A stretch of DNA of 64,000 nucleotides from Anaerophaga thermohalophila str. Valhall (lineage in GTDB: Bacteria > Bacteroidota > Bacteroidia > Bacteroidales > Marinilabiliaceae): the NCBI RefSeq assembly GCF_000250735.1, contig NZ_AHZV01000334.1:1-64000 (forward strand), written 5' to 3'. A program made the translations under genes and the position numbers. The notes beneath the pieces are model-generated. The model was not told the DNA's origin, made no database searches, and was given only the letters and a program-made list of their open reading frames with translations. Each line of letters begins with the position of its first letter. Position 1 is the stretch's first letter. Positions 36,343 to 47,000 of the stretch are shown one piece after another.

Positions 36343-39330
36343 TTAAAATTCAACATTAACACCAAAAACAAACGATTTTGTCTGGGGATAAGTACCCCAG
36401 TCGATGCCCTGAACAGCACCACTATTTCCCCATTGGTTAACTTCGGGATCCATACCCGAATAGTTGGTAAGTGTAAGCAGGTTGGTAGCTGTTACATAAG
36501 GCTGCAACCTGGCAATTCCCAAACGACTTAGGAAAGCCTTTTTAAATTCATAAGCAAGGGTAATGTCTTTTACTCTTAAATAGCTGCCATCTTCAACAAA
36601 ATAAGAAGACGTTTTGATATCGAACCCGGCTTTAGGCGTATCAGTAATCTGGCCGGGAATTCTCCAGCGGTCGAGAATCGCTTTCGACTGATTCTTGCCA
36701 TCATACATACCTTCAGTTTCGATACGCGAAGCATTGTAAATATCGTTACCATAGCTTCCCTGGAGCAACAGGTTCAGAGAAAAACCCTTATAGGTAATCG
36801 TATTGGTCATCCCGAAAGTAAAATCGGGATTGGGATCACCAATATAAGTCCGGTCAGTGGTAGAAAGAATACCATCTTCGTTAACATCACGATACATTAA
36901 CTCCCCTGTTTCCGGATCAACGCCATCGCTGATGTATCCGTAAAAGCCGCCCAATGGTCTCCCGGGTTCAATCCGAACAGCATATTCATTGACAAATTCA
37001 CTTGTGACAGCATAATTGTAAACTTTAGTCAGCTCAAGAGCGGTCAGTTCATTGCGATTGAATGAGATGTTAAAATCGGTATCCCATCTGAAGTTTGGGC
37101 GTGTAAAATTGTGAGAACTCAGCATGAACTCAAAGCCGGTGTTTGTCATTTCGCCCTCATTTCGACTTATCGTATTTGCAGCAGCTGATCCTGCAGGAAG
37201 GTCTACTGTCATCAACATATCGGTGGTCTTTTTATAGTACCAGTCCATCATAAATGTCAGGCGATTTCTCAAAATAGTCAAATCAACGCCAACATTTGTC
37301 TGGGTAGTGGTTTCCCAGGTAAGATCAGTGTTACGCAAATTGGCCTGACTAAGAATGACCGTGGCATTCTGATTCCCTTCCTCCCACCAGTTTTGACGAA
37401 TAATATTATACCGTTCCAAATAGGCATAGTCGCCGAGTCCCGACTGATTACCTGTTTGTCCCCATCCGCCTCTGATTTTCAAATCATCGATCCAATCGAT
37501 ACCAGCCATAAAAGGTTCGGATGACAAACGCCATGCTGCGGAAGCAGATGGGAAATAGCCCCAGCGGTGATCGGGATGAAGCTTAGAAGAACCATCGGCA
37601 CGCATATTTAAAGTCAACAAATATTTGTCGCTGAAGTTGTAGGCCAGGCGGCCAAACCAGGACATAATAGCCCATTCGGAGGCAACCGTACCATTGCCTG
37701 GCGATATTTTATTGGCGGCATTCAATGTTTTTATACTTCCATCACGATAATGAGAAGCGCTTTGATAACTTTGTGACCATTCAGAGGTGGTTCCGGAGCT
37801 GCCCGCCATTAAATCAAAACTATGGTTGTCAAAAGATTTGTTATAGTTCAGTACATTATCATAGACCATTACCGTACTTAGAGACCGGTTGTCGCTGCCC
37901 AGTCCGTAATTTGATCTGCCCCAGGCTGTTTTAACCGGATCAAGGAAGGAGACAGAGTGATTATAGCTCCTGTCAAGAGTGATGGAAGATTTCAATCTCA
38001 GATTGGAAGCAAATGTTATCTCAGCTTGTCCCGTAGCAAGTAAGCGTTGAGTATTGGATCGATTGTCTTCACTTCTTGACATATTTTCAACAGGATGCGT
38101 AATGTTTACCCCGTAAAAATTGTTGTAATACCGGTCAGGTTTTTCGGTATCCCAAATTGGCGCATAAGTAGGTGTATTAATTACTGATAAGACGACACCT
38201 GCCCTGTTCGCTCCTGTTCCGGAAATAATTCCATTCCCTGTATAATCTGAATAGGAAACATTTGCACCTACATTCAGCCACGGACGTATTTCATTCTCAA
38301 GGTTAGCTTTGAAATTGTAGCGCTCAAAGAACGAGACTTCAATAACGCCTTCTTCACGCGTATAACCGCCGGTTATATAATAATTCATTTTTTCATCACC
38401 ATTGGAAGCAGAAATCTGATAATTCTGTGTCAGTGCCGTTTGGTAAGTTTCTTCGTACCAATCGGTCTGATCAGTTAGATTATCGGGCAATGAAATGTTC
38501 AGTTCCATATCGCTCAATAATTCACGATATTGTTCCAGATTCAAAGGTTCTATTTTGTTGGTTAAATCGGTTATGCCAACATGACCGTTGAAAGTAATTT
38601 TTGCTTCGCCGGATTCTCCGCTTTTGGTCGTAATTATCACGACTCCGTTGGCAGCACGCGATCCATAAATAGCTGCTGAAGAGGCATCCTTCAATATCTG
38701 CATGCTTTCAATTTCATTCGCAGAGAGATAAGAAATATCTGTCATTGGAACCCCATCTACAACATACAAAGGATCGTTATTACCATTTAAAGAAGTTGTA
38801 CCACGAACTCGCACAACCATCCCTGCATCCGGAGCGCCGTTGGGTTTAATGACAGAAACCCCGGCAGCACGACCCTGAATGGCTTGTGCTACATTTGTAA
38901 TAGGTTTCTTTTCCAGTTCTCTGGTAGAAACCGTTGATATGGACGTGGTAACATCCTTTTTCTTTACGGAACCATAACCTATTACCACCAACTCGTCGAG
39001 GGTGGCCAGCTCTTCCTCCATTTGAAGATTGATAACGGTGCGGCCGTCTACCGGAATTTCAGTTGTTTTCATTCCGATGAACGAAAATACAAGCGTTGCG
39101 GCAGGGTCAGCAGAAATGCTGTATTCACCATTCATGTCGGTGATTGTTCCCATAGTAGTTCCTTTTATGATTACAGAGGCTCCTGGTAAAGGCATATCCT
39201 GCTCATCCGTGACAGTTCCGCTAACTGTCAGTTCCTGAGCCAAACTCCCCTGGGTAAGCAGGAAAAACCCACTCAAAAGGAATAAACTGCATAAAATTTT
39301 TTGTTTCAAAATTTTCGTTTTTTTCTTCAT
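36343..39330 (-). CDS. susC: SusC-family TonB-dependent oligosaccharide importer
   Basis: Outer-membrane importer of 995 aa, working with the SusD 12 bp downstream. A signal peptide (LFLLSGFFLLTQGSLAQ) leads to the CarboxypepD_reg-like domain (VSGTVTDEQDMPLPGASV, residues 34-115), a TonB-box region (LDELVVIGYGSVKKKDV) and the plug with PLYVVDGVPMTDI and AAIYGSRAANGVVIITTK, the SusC signature. The barrel ends in FVFGVNVEF with terminal Phe. From the neighbours (GH30 and SGBP) the cargo is probably beta-1,6-gluco-oligosaccharide. It is the first gene of a minus-strand operon susC-susD-GH30-SGBP. Confidence 0.94.
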   Translation of the reverse strand: MKKKTKILKQKILCSLFLLSGFFLLTQGSLAQELTVSGTVTDEQDMPLPGASVIIKGTTMGTITDMNGEYSISADPAATLVFSFIGMKTTEIPVDGRTVINLQMEEELATLDELVVIGYGSVKKKDVTTSISTVSTRELEKKPITNVAQAIQGRAAGVSVIKPNGAPDAGMVVRVRGTTSLNGNNDPLYVVDGVPMTDISYLSANEIESMQILKDASSAAIYGSRAANGVVIITTKSGESGEAKITFNGHVGITDLTNKIEPLNLEQYRELLSDMELNISLPDNLTDQTDWYEETYQTALTQNYQISASNGDEKMNYYITGGYTREEGVIEVSFFERYNFKANLENEIRPWLNVGANVSYSDYTGNGIISGTGANRAGVVLSVINTPTYAPIWDTEKPDRYYNNFYGVNITHPVENMSRSEDNRSNTQRLLATGQAEITFASNLRLKSSITLDRSYNHSVSFLDPVKTAWGRSNYGLGSDNRSLSTVMVYDNVLNYNKSFDNHSFDLMAGSSGTTSEWSQSYQSASHYRDGSIKTLNAANKISPGNGTVASEWAIMSWFGRLAYNFSDKYLLTLNMRADGSSKLHPDHRWGYFPSASAAWRLSSEPFMAGIDWIDDLKIRGGWGQTGNQSGLGDYAYLERYNIIRQNWWEEGNQNATVILSQANLRNTDLTWETTTQTNVGVDLTILRNRLTFMMDWYYKKTTDMLMTVDLPAGSAAANTISRNEGEMTNTGFEFMLSSHNFTRPNFRWDTDFNISFNRNELTALELTKVYNYAVTSEFVNEYAVRIEPGRPLGGFYGYISDGVDPETGELMYRDVNEDGILSTTDRTYIGDPNPDFTFGMTNTITYKGFSLNLLLQGSYGNDIYNASRIETEGMYDGKNQSKAILDRWRIPGQITDTPKAGFDIKTSSYFVEDGSYLRVKDITLAYEFKKAFLSRLGIARLQPYVTATNLLTLTNYSGMDPEVNQWGNSGAVQGIDWGTYPQTKSFVFGVNVEF

Positions 39331-40037
39331 TGCATTTTGTTTTAGTTAACATTGCTATTTCCTCTGACGATGTGTGAACATCTATTAAAAATTCAAAAGC
39401 GAAGTAAATTTTTTGACAACAGGAAAAGAAAAAACAGTTTACATCTTAGTTACACCATTCCGGAGAAGAGCACATTCTTTTCTACTTCATATCAATATAT
39501 ATTACTGATTTACTGACAATAAAAGGATTAAAATATGATTTACTAGGGAGAAAAATGTTGCTTATATATTTTTCTTCATTGGCATAAAAATTAGTCGAAA
39601 AACCTGCCCGAAGTTATTAGGAGAACTCGCATGGTTAATGGATACTCACTCGTTTCCCGGGAAAACGGGATGAGTTGTGAAAATTTTTGGGATGTTCGTT
39701 TTATGTATCTCTTTTTGTGCAATATCCTATGAACTTACTCATTACTTTTACAAACAATGACAATCATTGATCTTTCGCAATAAATTATTAAGACATAAAT
39801 AAACGACTATACCTGACTAACAGAGATAATGGGAAAACTTTCTAAACAAAGCCCTCAAATAATTCTTGTTGTTTCATAAAGAAATATAAACAGGCAAACA
39901 ACCGGTCAAAATATCCGTAAAATCTTACCACTTCACAGTACCTGCTTTATTTCAATTATGCCTTCATAACTCAATAAGAGTAGAGGAGAGCTTCTTTTTC
40001 TATAAATCATTTGAAACCAAAAACCGCATTACACATT
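39331..40037. other. Intergenic region between divergent susC and chemoreceptor genes
   Basis: AT-rich, no gene. It contains the direct-repeat module at 39619-39703. No TAnnTTTG box with good spacing was found for susC by eye, so the promoter is unassigned. Confidence 0.5.
39619..39703 (+). repeat. 86-bp dispersed repeat, copy 2
   Basis: Same orientation and order as 28154-28239: AGGAGAACTCGCATG, palindrome CGTTTCCCGGGAAAACG, GTTGTGAAAATTTTTGGGAT. Confidence 0.65.
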
Positions 40038-41599
40038 ATGAAGCAATTCAGACTATCCGACTTAAAATTCGGTACTAAAATTTTACTGGGATTTTCCGTT
40101 ATTATTTTATTATTTGCAGCCAATGCTTTTTACACTATGACAATGCTTTATCTGGAAAGGGATCAACTCATTCAGATCAATGCCGAATATGTTCCTGCAA
40201 CAGACTATTCCACCAAAATTCAGACACATTGGCTCAAATCCAGATACCATATCATCAGGTATGCGAAAGGGGAAGGTCTGGATGAAGCAAAAACCGGGCA
40301 AGCTCATGCAGATTCGGCCCATACTTTAATAACGCAGGCGATGGAAATGGTACAAAAACCGACGCTTCGGAAGAAATAAAGGAAGCTTTCAGGGAAATTG
40401 ACCGGGACATAAACAAATTTGAATCAATGCTAAACCAATACATTGATATCAAAGAAAGCTCATTCATTGCAGATGAAGAAGTTGAAACGAATGAACTGGC
40501 CACCATATTATCAGAAATGACCGCATTATCCGAAATGATAGACGGTGAGAGCGAAGAAATTGCAAATACCTCATTCAACGATATTGTTTCTAAAATAAAG
40601 GATGCCGAAAATGTAATGATAGAATCCATTGCTCTGCTCACCACCGTTTTAATAGTAATCATTGCTCTGGGACTTATTCTGGCTTACTTGCTTTCTTCAT
40701 CATTTGCCAAAAGTATCAAAAACGGAATTAAAATAACCGAACAAATATCGAAAGGCGACCTTACGGTGGATATCAATCATAAATACCTTTCCAGAAAAGA
40801 CGAAATAGGAAGCCTGGCCAGAGCAATGGATCACATGAAAAACAACCTGGAGCGCGTTATCGGAAACCTGATGAACGGAATTGCTAATATCACCCTTGCA
40901 GGAGATGAACTGAGCAATGCTGCGCAGAAAATATCTTCTGGTGCCAACGAGCAGGCATCTTCTGCCGAAGAAGTTTCGTCAACCATGGAAGAGATTGCAT
41001 CGAACATTGAGCAAAACTCAGCCAATGCAAGCAAAACAAAAGATGTTGCATTACATGCCACAGAAAGTGTCGAAAAAGGAAACAAAGTTGTACAACAAAC
41101 AGTAGAATCAATTAATTATATCTCAGAAAAAATTAAGATCATTAATGATATTGCTTTCCAGACAAATATTCTTGCTTTAAATGCAGCAGTGGAATCGGCC
41201 CGTGCCGGTGAAGAAGGAAAAGGATTTGCGGTGGTTGCTTCAGAAGTTCGGAAATTAGCCGAACTCAGCAAGGATGCTGCCGATGAAATTATAAAAATTT
41301 CGACCCAAACAGTGAACATCTCTAACGATGCCGGTGATGCTCTGAAGAATGTAGTACCTGAAATTCAGGAAACCTCATCGCTGGTTGAAGAGATTACAGC
41401 ATCCAGCTTTGAACAAAAATCCGGAGCCGATCAGGTTAATGAAGCACTCTCACAGCTCAATCTGGTTATACAGCAGAATGCTGCTTCTGCCGAAGAAATG
41501 AGCAGCACTTCCGAAGAGCTCGCCAATCAGGCGGAAGAGTTGCGCCAACTGGTTAAGTTTTTCAAAACCGATACAGGAGATGCTACTTTGGAGAAATGA
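40038..41599 (+). pseudogene. Methyl-accepting chemotaxis protein, frameshifted in the sensor domain
   Basis: Chemoreceptor with N-terminal helix (ILLGFSVIILLFAANAFY), four-helix-bundle sensor region, second helix ([20 protein letters not shown]), HAMP domain and a long signalling coiled coil. The hairpin tip [30 protein letters not shown] is fully conserved. Frame 1 ends at 40379. The sensor bundle resumes in the next frame with [15 protein letters not shown], from about 40358 through 41599. One missing A in the AAAAA run at 40354-40358 explains it. ATG 40038 is better than the TTG at 40011. A downstream start at ATG 40427 would lack the first membrane helix. No che genes lie nearby and the ligand is unknown. 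Confidence 0.88.
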
Positions 41600-41613
41600 T
41601 TCTGATACTCAAA

Positions 41614-41660
41614 TTCTTGCAAACAAGCGGCCGCTCAGCTCCCCCACTTGCTTGCAAGAA
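41614..41660. terminator. Long hairpin after the chemoreceptor gene
   Basis: TTCTTGCAAACAAG and CTTGCTTGCAAGAA pair over 13 of 14 positions around a GC-rich loop, 15 bp after the stop codon. No T run follows, so it may be a processing or stability element rather than an intrinsic terminator. Confidence 0.4.
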
Positions 41661-41770
41661 CTTATGGGATAATCATTTTCAAGAGATTGAGGGCACTTTT
41701 CGCCGTTTTAACGAGTCCCAATACTCCGGCCATCTGTTCGCCCTCTTTCTTCTTATTGGTTGAATGAAGC

Positions 41771-41935
41771 TAGTGTCGTGTCAAGCATAAAATGTCGCAC
41801 CAGGCATCACTGATTTTCGTTTTTTCTTCATGATAAAAAGCTTACGTAGCTATGGCTATGCGCGCTTTTTCTCATTTTGAAAAAAGCAAAAATCAGTTTC
41901 AACTTATACGACAGTTTATACATGACACGACACTA
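41771..41935 (+). mobile_element. MITE-like palindromic element, family C
   Basis: 165-bp element with both ends reading inward TAGTGTCGTGTCA (perfect 12 bp, then GCATAAAATGTCG against TGTATAAACTGTCG). The interior is also self-complementary: CTGATTTTCGTTTTTTC against GAAAAAAGCAAAAATCAG, and AAAAAGC against GCTTTTT. The whole element would fold into one long hairpin. It is the only copy in the window. Its right end forms the stop codon of the GH43 gene at 41933. Confidence 0.75.
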
Positions 41936-43276
41936 TTCAAACTTAATCCAGTCAACAGAAAATGCGGTATTCTCGTCAGAAACAACAAAAAGATCATGAA
42001 CACCGGTAGGACTATTCTTTAACCGTGTATTCTCAACTGCCCAATCATTGGTATTTTTCATATCTACAGTGGCCAGGACATCTCCATCGGGAGCATCAAG
42101 GCGGATTTCGAAACGACTGCCTGTTGGGGACATAACTTTTGTGCCAACTACTTTGTAGTTTTTGTCATTAAAGTCGACTTTATTATACCTCACCCACTCT
42201 CCTTTTTGACTTAAAGTAACTTTCCAGCCTTTATGTGTGTCAAGCGTGTCAATAAAGGCTGTTTTTACACCATCCCCGGAAATATCACTGTAACGGTCAA
42301 TCTGAATCCGTTTATCGGCACGTGTTATGCCTACCCCACGTAATGTTGGCGTTACTTTCCGGATGGTACCATCGGTATTAAAAAAGAGGCTGTCGGCTCT
42401 GATAGAACGGTTTTTGTCGAAATGGGGTGAAAGATCGTTGTGATGATAGAACAAATACCACTGATCGTTATATTCGATTATAGAGTGGTGGTTAGTCCAG
42501 CAACCGGTAGGCGATTCGTCCATAATTACGCCCTTCATTTCGAAAGGCCCCATAGGATTGTCACCTACGGCATATTCTAAACGTTCGGTTTTATTTTCGA
42601 CATGAGGAAAAGTTAGATAATAAGTGCCATTTCTCTTAAAAACCCAAGGTCCTTCTTTTAGTCCCTCTGAGGGCAAATTCTCAATTTTGTGCGGCTCTGA
42701 TGCCAGTTCCAGCATATTATCTTTTAGTTTAGCCACGAAAATATCGCCCATCGACCAGTAAATATAGGCTTGTCCATCGTTGTCAATCAGAATATTAGGG
42801 TCAATCCCAAAAATACCTTCGATTGGTTCATCTTCCACAACATACGGTCCTTCGGGATTATCGGCTATAGCCACCCCAATACCAAAACCTTTCCGGCCGT
42901 TAGGTCCAACGTTCTTTGTATTGGCAGGGTAATAAAAGTAATACTTGCCGTTGCGTTCGATACAATCGGGCGCCCACATACTGTAAGATGTAGAATCCAC
43001 CCAGTCGGCATCGTACTGACTGACAATCATACCGTGATCGATCCATTGCGTAAGATTCTCAGACGAAAATACGTGATAATCTTCCATGCAAAACCAATCC
43101 TCCCTTAAGCCTTTTCCCTCAGGAGCAGGAATGTCGTGCGATGGAAATACATAAACTCTATCGTTGAAAACCCTTGCCGACGGATCGGCAGTAAACTGAT
43201 CCATAATCAGGGGATTTTGGGCTAATAGAGCCGGAATAGTTACTATCCATGCAAGAATACTTAATATTGTTTTCAT
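41933..43276 (-). CDS. GH43 glycoside hydrolase with C-terminal CBM6-like domain
   Basis: Five-bladed propeller enzyme of family 43 (beta-xylosidase or alpha-L-arabinofuranosidase). A signal peptide MKTILSILAWIVTIPALLAQ directs it to the periplasm. The catalytic base lies in FTADPSARVFNDRVYVFPSHD (Asp about 31), the pKa-modulating Asp in FGIDPNILIDNDGQAYIYWS and the acid Glu in LKEGPWVFKRNGTYYLTF. About 120 C-terminal residues look like a CBM6 beta-sandwich (RYNKVDFNDKNYKVVGTKV, SPTGVHDLFVV). ATG 43276 is chosen because the 25 residues before it lack signal character. The stop codon TAG is shared with the end of the family C element, so the last few residues may have been altered by its insertion. 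Confidence 0.88.
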   Translation of the reverse strand: MKTILSILAWIVTIPALLAQNPLIMDQFTADPSARVFNDRVYVFPSHDIPAPEGKGLREDWFCMEDYHVFSSENLTQWIDHGMIVSQYDADWVDSTSYSMWAPDCIERNGKYYFYYPANTKNVGPNGRKGFGIGVAIADNPEGPYVVEDEPIEGIFGIDPNILIDNDGQAYIYWSMGDIFVAKLKDNMLELASEPHKIENLPSEGLKEGPWVFKRNGTYYLTFPHVENKTERLEYAVGDNPMGPFEMKGVIMDESPTGCWTNHHSIIEYNDQWYLFYHHNDLSPHFDKNRSIRADSLFFNTDGTIRKVTPTLRGVGITRADKRIQIDRYSDISGDGVKTAFIDTLDTHKGWKVTLSQKGEWVRYNKVDFNDKNYKVVGTKVMSPTGSRFEIRLDAPDGDVLATVDMKNTNDWAVENTRLKNSPTGVHDLFVVSDENTAFSVDWIKFE

Positions 43277-43495
43277 AATAAAAAAGTTTAACGGGTATTG
43301 AAAGGCCATTTTGCAATCGGTTTTTCTATTTGCCTTCTTCAACCTTTTCATGATAATGGGGGCAGGTTTCAGGAGCCTGGTAAATTTGCCGGTAAAAACT
43401 ACACATCAAAAAAGAAGCCACCCACATCATTAAATAGTGAGCAGCTTCCAATCTACTAATCAACAAATTCCTTTCAGGGTGTGAATTGCTTTAAA

Positions 43496-43587
43496 AATTC
43501 CCCGGAGAAAACTTTTAAATTTCCTAATCACTAATCACTTTTTGATCAAGCAATAAGAAACAGCACAGAACAAGTCTCCGGGGAATT
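43496..43587. repeat. 13-bp perfect inverted repeat upstream of a GH43 gene
   Basis: AATTCCCCGGAGA at 43496-43508 and its exact complement TCTCCGGGGAATT at 43575-43587, 66 bp apart, 220 bp before the start of the GH43 gene at 43276. It could be a structured leader or operator. Confidence 0.6.
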
Positions 43588-43591
43588 CGAG

Positions 43592-43628
43592 AAAAACGGA
43601 TTTTTAAATCGTTTAATCTAAAAATCCG
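43592..43628 (-). terminator. Intrinsic terminator on the minus strand
   Basis: CGGATTTTTA/TAAAAATCCG is a perfect 10-bp stem with a 12-nt loop. Read on the minus strand it is followed by TTTTTCTC, a classic rho-independent layout. It lies between the GH5-GH43 gene (upstream in transcription) and the GH43 gene at 43276, so the last GH43 probably has its own promoter. Confidence 0.7.
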
Positions 43629-43680
43629 CTCTTCACCAGCTATTTAAAGAGCTTTTTTTCATTATCCACTTTGCTTAATT

Positions 43681-43811
43681 AGTGTCTGTCCATAAAGTGC
43701 CATTTACTGTGTTACGCTCGTCCGAATATTACTCATTTACGATGAGCAAACTCCGTTTCTGAACAGACACATGAAAAGTAGGAAACTTTTACTACTTTAT
43801 AGACACGCACT
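43681..43811 (+). mobile_element. MITE-like repeat, family A, copy 5 (internal deletion)
   Basis: 131 bp: AGTGTCTGTCCATAAAGTGC at the left and ACTTTATAGACACGCACT at the right, but 33 bp shorter than full copies. The right arm of the central stem and part of the inner inverted repeat are gone. The GTCCGAATA left arm places it with the copy at 15534. Confidence 0.75.
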
Positions 43812-44042
43812 AAATAAATAAGCTGATACAAATGTAAAGTTGACTTTTATAAATTCTTTTCGATTTCAGATACTATATTTTTAAAATTGAATATAAATTC
43901 AATAGATCGTTAGATTTTTAGATACGAGACGGTTCATTAGTATAAAAAAATTAATGCTCAACTCCCCTATATTATCAGAAAAACGAAATGTTCAGTTCCC
44001 AAAAGGGCCTGAACATTTTGTTTATTGAAATCTGGTCTCAGA
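43812..44042. other. Short AT-rich gap after the GH5-GH43 gene
   Basis: No gene. A single GATTTCAGATAC (43862-43873) resembles the 12-bp direct repeats found upstream of the GH43 gene at 63187. Confidence 0.4.
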
Positions 44043-47000
44043 TTAAAAAGTACCGTCCGCCACTATTTTTACATATCCTTTTTCCGAATTCCCCATAATA
44101 TAGACTCCTGCAGGCAAGCCTGAAGTAGAATTTTTTCTTTTAACCCCGTTTCGGAGCTTTTGTCCCGTAACAGAATATACATCCACAATATCATCAGGTT
44201 TGATCTTTTCATAAATCACTTCCTGAATTGAAGTATTGTATTCATCGGAATTTGATAAAAACACATCATCAATAAAAATAGGACTTCCACCCAAAGACCA
44301 AAAACCGACAATATAAATATGCGATGGATCAACAGCTACTATTTGACCATCCACCTCTTTTTCCATTCGGTTAAGGTCAATAATTAATTCTGCTTCATTT
44401 TCAACATCATGGGTATATGGAGAAGACCAATAGCTATTCTCATCAAAAATACGGAAGGAGGCTCCATTTCCCGGAACTTCCTTTAACCTGACAACTAAAT
44501 ACTTATATCCGGACAAATCCAATCCGTTATCGTATTGCCAGCCACCGAAACCATACTGTCCTGTAATTAATTCGCCAGTTGTTTCGTCAAAAGTTCCGTT
44601 TTCCCATATAGAGGGATTAAATAGTTCATTGGTTAACGGAAAAGTGCTAACCACCACATTAAATTCAATGGTTTGTTGGTTTCCTACTCTGTCCTGGTAA
44701 GTCGCGGTAATATGACTCTCGCCGTTTTCGCCGGCAACAATTTGCCCGTTTACGATATTGACCACATCCGGGTTACTGTTCGAATAAGTAGCTTCTGTAG
44801 AAACATTTTCCGTATGCCCGTCCTGAAACAGGGCGGTAATTCTCAATGTCCTGCTGGTTCCCGTTAGCAATTGCATCTCAGTATTCTCCACAGAGAGGCT
44901 TTCGATTGTTAGCTGATCTTCGGTGAATCCGGAAAAATTGTCATCGTAGAACATCTCCTCGGTAAAAAATTCCTCTGTAGTAAACCAATCAATATCAACG
45001 TATCCACCTGTAGTCTCAGTTGCATAATTAAAGATGCAAAACTTATTTCCTGTAAAGACGGACAGATCGAAGGCCATATCCAATTCCTGTCCAAAACGGG
45101 TGTAGGTTTCATTATCAGTGCTGTAATAAAAACGGGCCTTACTGGTGCCATAATTGGCTACAGCACGCAGGTAAACAACTGTATCTTCCAATGCAATACC
45201 GGTTTCTATATTGCCATCGCTTTCTGTAATTAGTTTTCGCTCTCCGTCTGTCACGGTTACACCAATAAATGCATAGGGATTCTGAAAAACAGCCAGCCCG
45301 GCCACATCTCCTTCTTTCATATTGGCAACATGCATCTTAATGGTACCATACGAATCAACTCCTTCCGAATGATATCCAAATATCCTCTGCGTAAGTGTAT
45401 TTCTAGCCTCGGGAAGTTCTGAAAACACATTAACTGTCTTTAAACGTAAAAAGCCCGCACGGTCAAACAAAGACCACCTGGAATTGTCCGGATTGTGATT
45501 CCAGCCCCATTGCAATCCAGGTTTATAATCCCTGAAATTGTCGTTAGTTGGCAAAACTTTTACAGGAAATTCACGCCCGACATCAGGCTTTCGATAAGTG
45601 GTAACGCCTTTTCCGTCTTCACCGATCTCCGGCCAGTTATCCACCCATGTAACCGGCTGCAGGTTGGGGAAACGACCGTAAGCACCTTTATCATAAAATA
45701 ATATAGTCCACCATTCCCCGGTTTGCGTTTCTATCAAAGCCCCCTGATGGATATTGTCATCATCCAGAAGCAATTTCTCTTCGTAGGATCCGAATATATC
45801 AGTTGATCTGAAAGCAACCTGTGAAGCCGGCCATCCGCCATAAGTTGCATAAATGTAATAATACCCGTCTATTTTGTACATGTGACAACCTTCAAGTCCT
45901 TCATCGGGTCTTTCAATCACCGTCCGGTCCGCTCCCACTGCTTCAAAATTTTCATCCAGTTCGGTTATCTTGATGGTATTAATGCCATAAACCACATAAG
46001 TTTTACCATCATCGTCGAAAAACAGTCCGGGATCGTAGTAACTACGCGAAAGCTGCTCCAACGTCCACGGGCCTTCGGGATTGGTGGCTGTTAGCAGAAA
46101 CCCGCCCTCATCCAGCGTATTAAACATGATGTAAAACTTACCGTCATTATATCTTAAACTTGATGCCCATTGTCCTCGAGCATACCGGTTTTCTCCGTTC
46201 AACAGGTTATAGGCATCACTCGATTCTATCATTTCCAGGGGATTGCTGCAATACTCCCAGTTAACGAGATCATAACTTTTCAGCAAGGTAGCACCCGGAA
46301 AGATATGCATTGTGGTACTTACCATATAATAAACATCATCCACGCGTATAACGTCGGGATCAGGAAAATCGGCATGTATCAAAGGATTGGTATATGTTCC
46401 GTCACCATTATCACTATGGGACTGATATTCAAACTCAGGACGAGGATAGTTTTCGTTGGCATAATCCCGAAACCAATGATAAACAGGCCAGGGACATGCT
46501 TCCGGGTCATTCAGGAATGTATAGGGTTCGCCATCAGCAGGGGCTTCATTGGTAAAATCTGCAAGCAAGTGCGGACTGGTAAAAAGCAACCAGCTAACAT
46601 TGCCTGAATCATCCATTATTTTCTTGAAATTTGCTCCAAATCCATCTCCTCCGGCGGTTCCTGTTATTCCGGTTCCCCAGGATACATCCTCATATTTCCC
46701 GGGTGCCCAGTCCATTTCCGTTATCATAATTGGTGCAAAGTCAGAAACCGGCTTTACATTTGCATCCCACTCTCTTTTAAATACATCATAGCCATCAGCA
46801 CTTCCAAACCAACCCGGATAAATATGAACGGCATAGCCGATATTCTCCCCCTCAATGGGATTTACTGCATAACCTTTATATTGAGACTGGTATCCCGAAC
46901 CGGGAACCCATAAAACATTATGGAACCCATTTTCACGAATTTTATCTACAACAGGCTGGAAAATGTCTTTCAATGCATCGAAATGAGCCTGGCTATTGCT

